A stretch of DNA of 64,000 bases. Origin: Limnobacter sp. MED105 (GTDB taxonomy: Bacteria; Pseudomonadota; Gammaproteobacteria; Burkholderiales; Burkholderiaceae_B). The notes beneath the pieces were generated by a model. It was not told the DNA's origin, did no database searches, and saw only the letters and a program-made list of their open reading frames with translations. Positions 58,298 to 64,000 of the stretch are shown one piece after another. Position numbers and translations under genes: made by a program. Within the stretch, counting starts at the first letter, position 1; each line of letters begins with the position of its first letter. The stretch covers positions 1 to 64,000 of the forward strand of contig NZ_ABCT01000005.1 in assembly GCF_000170915.1 (NCBI RefSeq), written 5' to 3'.

Positions 58298-58984
58298 TTA
58301 ATCGAGGCTGAGCTGATAGCCCTGACCGCGTATGGTGTGCAGGGTCAGCGGCAGTTCGTCGCTGTTCAGGTTCAGCTTGTTGCGCAGGCTACTCAAGTGC
58401 ACATCAATGCTGCGGTCAAAGCGCTCCAGCGGACGTCCCAAACCCTGTTCACTCAGTGCCGCTTTGCTCACTACCTGGCCTGCATGGCTGGCCAACACCT
58501 CCAGAAGGTTGAACTCGGCACTGGTCAATTCCACTTCGGTGCCGTGCAACAGCACCTTTCGCTTGGCCGGTTGTACTTCAAGTGGACCCAGTTGAAGTGC
58601 CTGTTTGGGTGCGCTGTTGGAGTCACTGGCACGCCGCAGAATGGCGCGGACACGGGCCACGATTTCGCGAGGCAGACAGGGTTTGGGTACGTAATCGTCA
58701 GCACCCAGTTCAAGGCCCACAATGCGGTCAATGTTGTCTCCCCGCGCAGTCAGCATCAGCACGGGGGTGTTGTACTTCAAGCGAATCTGCTTCAGGGTTT
58801 CAAGCCCGCTTTGCTGCGGCATCATGACATCGAGCACCACCAACTGGTATTGCTCGTCCGCCAGTTTTTTCAAACCTTCGATTGGGTTGGCGCAATGCTC
58901 TGCCTCAAAGCCCTCGCCGCGCAAGTATTCGCACAGCATTTCGCCCAGTTCAATGTCGTCGTCGATGTGAAGTATTTTCGTCAT
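58298..58984 (-). CDS. cpxR: OmpR/PhoB-type response regulator, CpxR-like
   Basis: The 228-residue protein has a receiver domain (acidic pocket in HIDDD at residues 6-10, phosphoacceptor Asp52 in LDVMMP, Lys near 102 in YVPKPCLP) and a C-terminal winged helix (LTSAEFNLLEVLASHAGQVV, then SIDVHLSSLRNKL and HTIRGQGYQL). The start is ATG 58984; the frame is open 16 codons further. It is co-directional with the kinase gene, and divergent from the Spy/CpxP gene. The CpxR-type box 53-67 bases upstream suggests autoregulation. Confidence 0.88.
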   Translation of the reverse strand: MTKILHIDDDIELGEMLCEYLRGEGFEAEHCANPIEGLKKLADEQYQLVVLDVMMPQQSGLETLKQIRLKYNTPVLMLTARGDNIDRIVGLELGADDYVPKPCLPREIVARVRAILRRASDSNSAPKQALQLGPLEVQPAKRKVLLHGTEVELTSAEFNLLEVLASHAGQVVSKAALSEQGLGRPLERFDRSIDVHLSSLRNKLNLNSDELPLTLHTIRGQGYQLSLD

Positions 58985-59036
58985 GGCTTCAATATTACTA
59001 GGCGCCTTGGGTTGATGCGCAATTGTTTGCAATCGC

Positions 59037-59051
59037 TTTACCCATCTTTAC
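59037..59051 (-). promoter_or_regulatory. CpxR binding box in the cpxR/cpxP intergenic region
   Basis: TTTAC-CCATC-TTTAC on the + strand is GTAAA-N5-GTAAA on the - strand, an exact match to the E. coli CpxR consensus. A third TTTAC at 59068-59072 is 21 bases from the second, in helical phase. It lies between divergent cpxR and a Spy/CpxP gene. Confidence 0.75.
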
Positions 59052-59107
59052 ACAGCCTACATCCTCGTTTACAAGCCGGTTTTGCACAATGCAGTTGTCG
59101 ATTACAC

Positions 59108-59113
59108 AAGGAG
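59108..59113 (+). promoter_or_regulatory. Ribosome binding site that fixes the Spy/CpxP start
   Basis: AAGGAG lies seven bases before the ATG at 59121 and excludes the frame's earlier start at 59082. Confidence 0.8.
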
Positions 59114-59120
59114 TAGACAA

Positions 59121-59630
59121 ATGAATGTATCCAGACTGACCATCCAGAAAATGATTGCTGTCACTGCAATGGCCATGGCGATTCCCATGAGTGCGTACGC
59201 AGGTCATCACGAGGAAGGTGGCAAAAAGCAGCATTCGGAAATGCGTCACCATCACAAGCATGGTGGCATGGGCATGTTGAAACAGCTTGATTTGACCGAG
59301 GCGCAACAGGCGCAGGTGAAACAGATTATGGACAAGCAAAGGACCGAGATGAAAACAGCCATGAGCGATCGCCGTGCACACCGCGAAGAAATGAAGTCGA
59401 TTGTGGAGCAAGACACTTTTGATGCCGCCAAAGCGGAGCGCCTGATTGCCCAGCAACAGGAACAGGAGCGTGCCACCAAATTGAGCATGCTGCGCACCCA
59501 GCACGAGATCTACAAAGTACTGACACCCGAGCAGCGTGAGAAGGCCAAAGTGATTCGCGCGGAATGGAAAGAGAAAATGAAGGACCGTTACAACAAACGC
59601 AAAGCTGACAATGCAAGCAATGCCATGTAA
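59121..59630 (+). CDS. Spy/CpxP family periplasmic chaperone-like protein
   Basis: The 169-residue protein has a signal peptide ending near MSAYA (residue 27), a His-rich start of the mature part (GHHEEGG, RHHHKHGG), and two LTxxQ motifs: LTEAQ at 58-62 and LTPEQ near 137. The rest is helical and highly charged, as in CpxP and Spy, which form cradle-like dimers that bind unfolded proteins or restrain CpxA. The His-rich segment could bind metal. It is divergent from cpxR with a CpxR box between. Confidence 0.88.
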   Translation: MNVSRLTIQKMIAVTAMAMAIPMSAYAGHHEEGGKKQHSEMRHHHKHGGMGMLKQLDLTEAQQAQVKQIMDKQRTEMKTAMSDRRAHREEMKSIVEQDTFDAAKAERLIAQQQEQERATKLSMLRTQHEIYKVLTPEQREKAKVIRAEWKEKMKDRYNKRKADNASNAM

Positions 59631-59726
59631 TACCTGAATTTTGTAGGTACTTTCCCAACCACCTTTTGAAGTATTCCAGCAGCTGTGCTTTTGCCCCTAT
59701 ACTGTTTCAAAAAAAGGAGACAGTTA

Positions 59727-60503
59727 ATGGGGCAATCTTTTATTCGACTCGCATTGGCCTGCACTTTGACAGCAGCCAGCACAGCAGCAATCGCAGCCCC
59801 TCCGGGCTTGTTGATGACTTACAGCTTCGACAGTTTGTCGGGCAAGTTTGGTCAAGCACAGGAAATCAAGGCCAGGTCTTTCACCCTGGGTGCAACCCTG
59901 GTGGGCGAGGGGTACCGCGCCTCCTTGTTTGTACCTTACATTTCACTGGAAGGCCCAGGTACTCTGGTGGCTGGCACTGTGACTGGTACCAATGGACCGG
60001 CACGGCGCAGTGAGCAGGGCCTTGGTGATATGGTGGCCACGTATACCACCGACATTATCGGCGGCATTCAAACCAAGGGCTTTGCCATGTCGGCAACTGG
60101 CTTGGTGAAAATTGCCAGCGGCAATGAAGACCGGGGGCTTGGAACCGGCAAAACCGACTATGGTATTCAGACCGACCTTGCTTACCGTTTCAATAATGGT
60201 TTTGGCCTGACTGCCGTGTTGGGGCGCCAGTACTATGGCGACACACCTGAACTGCCCTTGCTCAACGGCAATTACAGCACCGTGGGTGTGAATTTCCCCT
60301 TGGGCGATTCTTTGTTCATTAACCTGACCACCTCCCAGCGCGATGAACTGCTGGCCGGCACCGAGAAGCGCAAGGAGCGGGCAATTTCAGCCGTCTACGC
60401 ACTGGACACGACGTCTGCCTTGCAGTTTGGTTATACCAAAGGCCGCAGCACAGCCAGCCCCGACGATGTTCTGTCGGTCAGCTACGTGTCACAGGTCGAG
60501 TAA
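59727..60503 (+). CDS. Outer-membrane beta-barrel-like protein, phenol-degradation MetA-like
   Basis: The 258-residue protein has a signal peptide (cleavage near TAAIAA) and alternating hydrophobic strands. GLGDMVATYTT and GTGKTDYGIQTDLAYRF resemble the PF13557-type transporter family, which is only loosely defined. The C-terminus ends SYVSQVE instead of with the terminal aromatic usual for BAM substrates. The ATG at 59727 has AAGGAGA upstream. It lies 96 bases downstream of the Spy/CpxP gene; a separate promoter is likely but I cannot point to one. Confidence 0.65.
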   Translation: MGQSFIRLALACTLTAASTAAIAAPPGLLMTYSFDSLSGKFGQAQEIKARSFTLGATLVGEGYRASLFVPYISLEGPGTLVAGTVTGTNGPARRSEQGLGDMVATYTTDIIGGIQTKGFAMSATGLVKIASGNEDRGLGTGKTDYGIQTDLAYRFNNGFGLTAVLGRQYYGDTPELPLLNGNYSTVGVNFPLGDSLFINLTTSQRDELLAGTEKRKERAISAVYALDTTSALQFGYTKGRSTASPDDVLSVSYVSQVE

Positions 60504-60582
60504 AACCTGCTCTTCATTTTCTGCCAACAACGGGGTGACGCAAAAGTGTCACCTCGGGCTCCCCCCAATGTTAAAGCATGCT

Positions 60583-60598
60583 GCGCTGCAGTAAAATG
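60583..60598 (+). promoter_or_regulatory. Upstream motif of the carbonic anhydrase gene shared with gltB
   Basis: GCGCTGCAGTAAAATG starts 44 bases before the GTG at 60627. TAAAAT at 60592-60597 is a good -10 candidate. CTGC-GCT-GCAG in the same place matches the CTGC-N3-GCAG form of PhaR-type sites. See the counterpart at 31553. Confidence 0.4.
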
Positions 60599-60626
60599 CA
60601 GGTCTTGATTCCAACAGGCGAACAAC

Positions 60627-61286
60627 GTGTCCAAAGACCTTTCACACCTTCTTGATGCCAACCAAACTTGGGCCGCTGCTCAAGTGGACAAAGACCCTGA
60701 GTTTTTCAAACGCCTGGAGAATCAGCAATCTCCGGAGTACTTCTGGATTGGTTGCTCTGACAGTCGCGTACCCGCCAACACCATTGTGAATTTGCAACCC
60801 GGCGAGGTGTTTGTACACCGCAACGTGGCGAACCAGGTGTTTCATGGCGACTTGAATGGCCAGTCAGCCACCCAGTTCGCTGTCGAGTTTTTGAAGGTGA
60901 AACACATTATTGTGTGTGGTCACTATGGCTGTTCTGGCGTGCGCATGGCCATGCGAGGCGACAGGGTGGGTTTGGCAGACGCTTGGGTTCGCCCCATTCA
61001 CCAGTTGGCACGCAGGCACGGGCTGGTAACCTGCGACGCAGCCTTGGAGCAAAAGTGCCATGACCAACTCTGCGAACTGAATGTGATTGAGCAAGTAAAA
61101 CACTTGTGCGAAAGCACCTTGATTGAGGATGCTTGGGAGCGCGGACAAGACCTCACGGTGCATGGCTGGTTGTATAGCCTGAAAGACGGCATTGTGCGAA
61201 ATCTTCAAATTTCCATCTCGGATCCCAAGGATCTCGACAAGATTTACACTGATGCAGTGGCAGCATTGAAAAAGCGTTACAGCTGA
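60627..61286 (+). CDS. can: Beta-class carbonic anhydrase
   Basis: The enzyme interconverts CO2 and bicarbonate. The 219-residue protein has the zinc ligands Cys43 (CSDSRVPANT, with Asp45), His99 and Cys102 (HYGCSGV), and the conserved GEVFVHRNVAN. The length is the same as E. coli Can. The start is GTG at 60627; the first residues SKDLSHLLDANQ fit the family. The upstream region carries a motif shared with gltB. Confidence 0.95.
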   Translation: MSKDLSHLLDANQTWAAAQVDKDPEFFKRLENQQSPEYFWIGCSDSRVPANTIVNLQPGEVFVHRNVANQVFHGDLNGQSATQFAVEFLKVKHIIVCGHYGCSGVRMAMRGDRVGLADAWVRPIHQLARRHGLVTCDAALEQKCHDQLCELNVIEQVKHLCESTLIEDAWERGQDLTVHGWLYSLKDGIVRNLQISISDPKDLDKIYTDAVAALKKRYS

Positions 61287-61313
61287 TCGATTCTTGGTCT
61301 AGAATGAGGAAAT

Positions 61314-61335
61314 AATTCAAGCGTTTGTTTGAATT
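61314..61335. repeat. Inverted repeat upstream of the 70-residue protein gene
   Basis: AATTCAA pairs with TTGAATT around eight bases. It lies 35 bases upstream of the ATG at 61370 and just downstream of a TAGAAT (61300-61305) that could be a -10 element. It has the shape of a repressor operator. Confidence 0.4.
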
Positions 61336-61369
61336 GTGGGTTCATTTAAAATTCTAGGAGACGATTTAC

Positions 61370-61582
61370 ATGGCTTTTTCTACCCAATCCAAACTGGGCG
61401 ATTTGCTGGACAACCCAGAGACCGCAGCGATTTTGGAAAAACACATGCCCGGCATTTCCACACATCCACAAATTGGTATGGGCAAAGGTTTCCCCTTGGC
61501 CGTTGTTGCCAATTTTTCCGGTGGTTTGATTACCCAGGAAATGCTGGAAGCAGTTGACGCTGAATTCGCTGCATTGGGCTGA
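61370..61582 (+). CDS. Small conserved-looking protein of unknown function (70 aa)
   Basis: The frame starts ATG 61370 after TAGGAGA and ends at 61582. The product reads as two or three helices: KLGDLLDNPETAAILEKHMP, then QIGMGKGFPLAVVANFSGGL, then QEMLEAVDAEFAALG. It has no signal peptide, cysteine or membrane segment. I recall similar GDLLDNP-type segments at the ends of larger enzymes, but cannot assign a family. The GNAT gene starts nine bases after its stop, so the two are probably cotranscribed. Confidence 0.75.
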   Translation: MAFSTQSKLGDLLDNPETAAILEKHMPGISTHPQIGMGKGFPLAVVANFSGGLITQEMLEAVDAEFAALG

Positions 61583-61590
61583 TCGATTCG

Positions 61591-62013
61591 TTGATTCGGA
61601 TTGACTGTTCCAGTTGGTTGATCAACGGCGAGTGGGCCAGTTCCATTCGCCGTTCTGTTTTTGTCGAAGAACAGGGTATTGATGAATCCGAAGAATGGGA
61701 TGAACACGATTCGGTTTCAACACATGTGCTGGCCTGGCTAGGCGATAGGTCAGTGGGAACCGCCAGGCTGTTGCCCGAAGGAAAAATTGGCAGAATGGCC
61801 GTGCTCCCCGAATTCAGAAGCCGGGGAATCGGCAGTGCCATGTTGATGGCATTGCTGGCGGTTGCCAAAGAAAAAAATTTGCCGCGCGTGCGCTTGAGTG
61901 CGCAACAGCAGGCGATCGAATTTTACAGTCGACATGGTTTTGCGCCGTGTGGAGATGCCCACATGGAGGTGGGTATTCCCCACCAGTGGATGGTGCTGGA
62001 CCTGACAACATAA
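61591..62013 (+). CDS. GNAT family N-acetyltransferase
   Basis: The 140-residue protein is a compact GNAT domain. Acetyl-CoA binding motif A is MAVLPEFRSRGIGSAML with the RxxGIG core, followed by a substrate-side region RLSAQQQAIEFYSRHGFAPCG. The opening IRRSVFVEEQGIDESEEWDEHD is like the ElaA/YjcF group. The start is TTG at 61591 with only a weak ribosome binding site; the acceptor substrate is unknown. It follows the 70-residue gene and precedes a TetR regulator by 15 bases. Confidence 0.88.
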   Translation: MIRIDCSSWLINGEWASSIRRSVFVEEQGIDESEEWDEHDSVSTHVLAWLGDRSVGTARLLPEGKIGRMAVLPEFRSRGIGSAMLMALLAVAKEKNLPRVRLSAQQQAIEFYSRHGFAPCGDAHMEVGIPHQWMVLDLTT

Positions 62014-62028
62014 AAAAAGGACTGGGTT

Positions 62029-62622
62029 GTGGCTAGAGTACTGAAAGAACAAAAACATGATGATGGAAGGCGTGGCGACATTGTTCGCGCAGCCGCCAAG
62101 CTTTTTCGTGACAAGGGTTACGATGGCGCCAGCATGCGGGCGATTGCCAATGCAGTGGGCATGCAATGTGGCAGCCCTTTTTATCATTTTGCCAGCAAGC
62201 AAGACATTCTGGTGGCGGTGGTTGAGGAAGGCTTGCGCCAGGGGCTTGAGAAAACGCGCGCTGTTGTCAAACCCAATTTACCGGCAGATGTGCAGTTTCG
62301 CGCTTTGGTGAAAGTGCACCTCAGCATCATTCTTGAAGACGGAAACGACTTCATTCCAGTGATGCTTTACAACTGGCGTTGCCTGGACGAGGTACATCAA
62401 CGCAGACTGATTGCCACCAAAGATGAATATGATGCAATTTGGCAAAATGCGGTCAATGGTTTGCACAATGCGGGTTTTCTGGGTGGGGACACCAAGTTTG
62501 CGCGCTTGATGGTGTTGGGTGCCATGAACTTCATGGTGACTTGGTACAAGCCCAAGAAAGGCGACAATCTGGATACGCTTTCTGACAAAGTGGTTGCCTT
62601 TTTTCTGTCTCAACACGCCTGA
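62029..62622 (+). CDS. TetR-family transcriptional regulator
   Basis: The 197-residue protein has an N-terminal helix-turn-helix (IVRAAAKLFRDKGYDGASMR, then AIANAVGMQCGSPFYHFASK, residues about 18-57) and a variable all-helical ligand domain. The start is GTG at 62029 with AAAAAAAGG upstream. Its position after a small gene and GNAT suggests one transcription unit, so it may bind the inverted repeat at 61314, but that is inference. A terminator follows. Confidence 0.9.
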   Translation: MARVLKEQKHDDGRRGDIVRAAAKLFRDKGYDGASMRAIANAVGMQCGSPFYHFASKQDILVAVVEEGLRQGLEKTRAVVKPNLPADVQFRALVKVHLSIILEDGNDFIPVMLYNWRCLDEVHQRRLIATKDEYDAIWQNAVNGLHNAGFLGGDTKFARLMVLGAMNFMVTWYKPKKGDNLDTLSDKVVAFFLSQHA

Positions 62623-62636
62623 AGTTTGCCAATGAG

Positions 62637-62676
62637 AAAAAGCCCTTGCTTGCGTTTAAGCAGCAAGGGCTTTTTT
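62637..62676. terminator. Bidirectional terminator between the TetR gene and the secreted-protein gene
   Basis: AAAAGCCCTTGCT pairs with AGCAAGGGCTTTT (perfect) around an 11-base loop, flanked by A and T runs. The genes on either side converge. Confidence 0.88.
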
Positions 62677-62692
62677 ATTGCAGGGCTTGCGA

Positions 62693-63454
62693 TTAACGCA
62701 ACAAGCCTGTCAGTGACGCTGGGCGTGAAGCAATCACGTTCTGAATCAGGCTTGAGGTCATGGCGGTAATGGCACCCAACTGACCGGCATTCATCATGCT
62801 GGCTGTTGCGCTCAAATTGCCGGCCAGGTTGGCAGTGGCCAAGCCTGTAATGTCCAGTGAACCTGTGCTTGCCATGTCTGCGGCCAGGTTTGCACCAGAG
62901 GTCATGTTGGCCACGTTTTGCACGGTGCCCAATACACCACCAGTCACACCTTCAACCACAGTACCTGCTGTTTGATACACGCCGTCAACGGTGTTAAGTA
63001 CCTGGCCCAACTGCTCGCCGCTCAAATTAACTGTGGCGCTCAAGCTGGCATTGGCACTTGCCATGGCTTGGCCTGCGTTGTCCTGGCCAGCTTCGGCCGA
63101 CTCACCCACGTTGTCACCGGTCGCAGCGGTTTGGTCGCCAGCTTCGGGTTGTTCCATCTCCGGGGCTTCAGCAGTAGGTGCAGGTTCGTTGGTGGGTGCT
63201 GGTTCAGCCACGGGTGTTGGTTGTGGAGCTGCTTCTGGGGCAGGCTGGGCTGCTGGTGGTTGCTGGCGCTGAAACAGGCTTACCTTGATTTCGCCTTGTG
63301 CCTGACCTTGAGCAGACGCTTGCTGACCTGAATGTGCAGCAGCGAACAAAGCGCCCCAGCCATTCAAGGTAGCAATGTCAGAAGCCTGAGCTGTCATGGG
63401 CATTGCGAAAGAGGAAGCGATAGCTGCAACGATTGCGATCTGTTTGACTTGCAT
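62693..63454 (-). CDS. Secreted low-complexity protein of unknown function
   Basis: The 253-residue protein has a signal peptide ending near PMTAQAS, then a Pro/Ala/Glu-rich stretch (residues about 65-115), then an Ala/Gly/Asn/Ser-rich region with loosely repeated units such as TVDGVYQTAGTVVEGVTGGV and NLAADMAST, NLAGNLSATA. There is no cysteine. I recognise no family. It could be a surface or matrix protein, or bind other exported proteins. An AGGAGA precedes the ATG. A convergent terminator lies at its 3' end. Confidence 0.8.
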   Translation of the reverse strand: MQVKQIAIVAAIASSFAMPMTAQASDIATLNGWGALFAAAHSGQQASAQGQAQGEIKVSLFQRQQPPAAQPAPEAAPQPTPVAEPAPTNEPAPTAEAPEMEQPEAGDQTAATGDNVGESAEAGQDNAGQAMASANASLSATVNLSGEQLGQVLNTVDGVYQTAGTVVEGVTGGVLGTVQNVANMTSGANLAADMASTGSLDITGLATANLAGNLSATASMMNAGQLGAITAMTSSLIQNVIASRPASLTGLLR

Positions 63455-63594
63455 GGTGTTCTCCTGTGTGTTGGGTGTAGTAGGCGCTCTCTGGATCTCG
63501 CCTCACACTTTCACTAACGGAGACACCGTGTAGGAAAAAGATAACTAGCTAGGGGGTCCGCCCAACGTGGTGTACCCCTTCAAACAGGTGAAGA

Positions 63595-64000
63595 TTATTC
63601 GGTTATTTTCATGTTTAGCAGCACTTGGGCCATGCCTTTACCCAGTGGATCATTTCTCATCGAGGTCATTCCTCCGCCGTCCAGCGCTTCTTTCATAACG
63701 AGATTAAAAGCTTGAACTTGAGGTAGCTCGAAAGTGTGAATCTCGCCTTTCACCAAATGCGCCAGGTAGTTTTTTACATTCTCGGGGCGCAGCAAATGCT
63801 GCAGCAAAGCCCAATATTCAGGCTTTCGGGCCACAATACCCACGTTGCTGGTGTCGCCTTTGTCGCCGCTGCGACCGTGTGCGATTTCAATCAAGGGTTT
63901 GCCCAATAGCTCGCGGGGCACTGTGACTTTTTCAAATGACCTTTCAGTAATCGGGTGCGTTTCAACGCGTGCTTTGGGGTGTTCCGGCTCCAGGTATTGA
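63595..64000 (-). CDS. Acyclic terpene utilisation AtuA-family protein, C-terminal part
   Basis: The frame is open to the end of the window, so the 5' end is outside. The visible 135 residues contain the AtuA C-terminal domain: LIEIAHGRSGDKGDTSNVGI, VARKPEYWALLQHLL, YLAHLVKGEIHTFELPQVQA and GGGMTSMRNDPLGKGMAQVL. In Pseudomonas, AtuA is coded with citronellol/geraniol degradation genes, but the domain is widespread and its role is unclear. A GTG at 63919-63921 is in frame but the conserved reading continues upstream of it. Confidence 0.85.
   Translation of the reverse strand, partial: QYLEPEHPKARVETHPITERSFEKVTVPRELLGKPLIEIAHGRSGDKGDTSNVGIVARKPEYWALLQHLLRPENVKNYLAHLVKGEIHTFELPQVQAFNLVMKEALDGGGMTSMRNDPLGKGMAQVLLNMKITE

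Noticed and set aside
58337-59116. 259-residue + strand frame opposite cpxR
   Set aside because: It is antisense to a clearly real response regulator, Gln/His/Phe-rich, and has no recognisable domain.

Overview
The window looks like a core-chromosome segment of a betaproteobacterium, most probably a member of the Burkholderiales. Support comes from the gene content and order: the spc/alpha ribosomal operons with rpmJ between infA and rpsM; engB-hemB-corA; cytochrome c4 next to a ResB/CcsA (System II) cytochrome c maturation pair; lysA-lptM//cyaY; mrcA//pilMNOPQ-aroK-aroB-dgt; gltBD; and uvrA//MFS-ssb. Moderate GC, many GTG/TTG starts and tight overlapping operons fit this. The overall content reminds me of Limnobacter, but that is an impression and not a demonstrated assignment. 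I saw no rRNA, tRNA, CRISPR array, prophage or intact insertion sequence.

Layout. 1-7345: the end of rpsN through rplQ, one + strand ribosomal protein, secY, infA and rpoA operon, closed by a strong terminator. 7514-11439: a NodIJ-like ABC exporter, cutA and dsbD with overlapping ends. 11453-14162 (- strand): engB, hemB and a CorA-like transporter. 14333-18605: cytochrome c4, then resB and ccsA. 18675-20167 (- strand): lptM and lysA, with cyaY diverging from the same CATG as lptM. 20498-22978 (- strand): mrcA. 23159-30724: pilMNOPQ, aroK, aroB and dgt, followed by a degenerate REP-type transposase relative (30737-31441) and a hairpin-rich spacer before gltBD (31598-37839). 37953-41804 (- strand): an MscS channel and uvrA. 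41907-45014: YajR-like MFS, ssb, FAH-family hydrolase and a DUF411 lipoprotein. 45041-47309: an AraC-type regulator divergent from a membrane desaturase/hydroxylase. 47531-50859: fmdB-type zinc ribbon, DUF502, aspS and nudB. 51064-56872: a five-gene string of EEP phosphatase, clsB, ligase-associated exonuclease, ATP-dependent DNA ligase and DUF429. 56874-59630: a Cpx-like kinase/regulator pair divergent from a Spy/CpxP protein. 59727-64000: beta-barrel-like protein, carbonic anhydrase, a 70-aa protein, GNAT, TetR, a secreted low-complexity protein, and the end of an AtuA-family gene.

How the genes work together. Translation and secretion genes fill the first 7 kb. Envelope functions recur: disulfide reduction by DsbD, cytochrome c assembly, peptidoglycan synthesis, type IV pilus alignment complex and secretin, cardiolipin synthesis, and a Cpx-like stress circuit that carries a textbook CpxR box in its divergent promoter region. 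Most of the window is ordinary core genome. The points most worth a second look are the transposase-like gene that keeps its scaffold but has lost its catalytic residues, with a REP-like hairpin beside it upstream of gltB; DUF429 translationally coupled to a DNA ligase where an Lhr helicase is usual; the perfect CpxR box; and the lptM/cyaY start codons that share one CATG.
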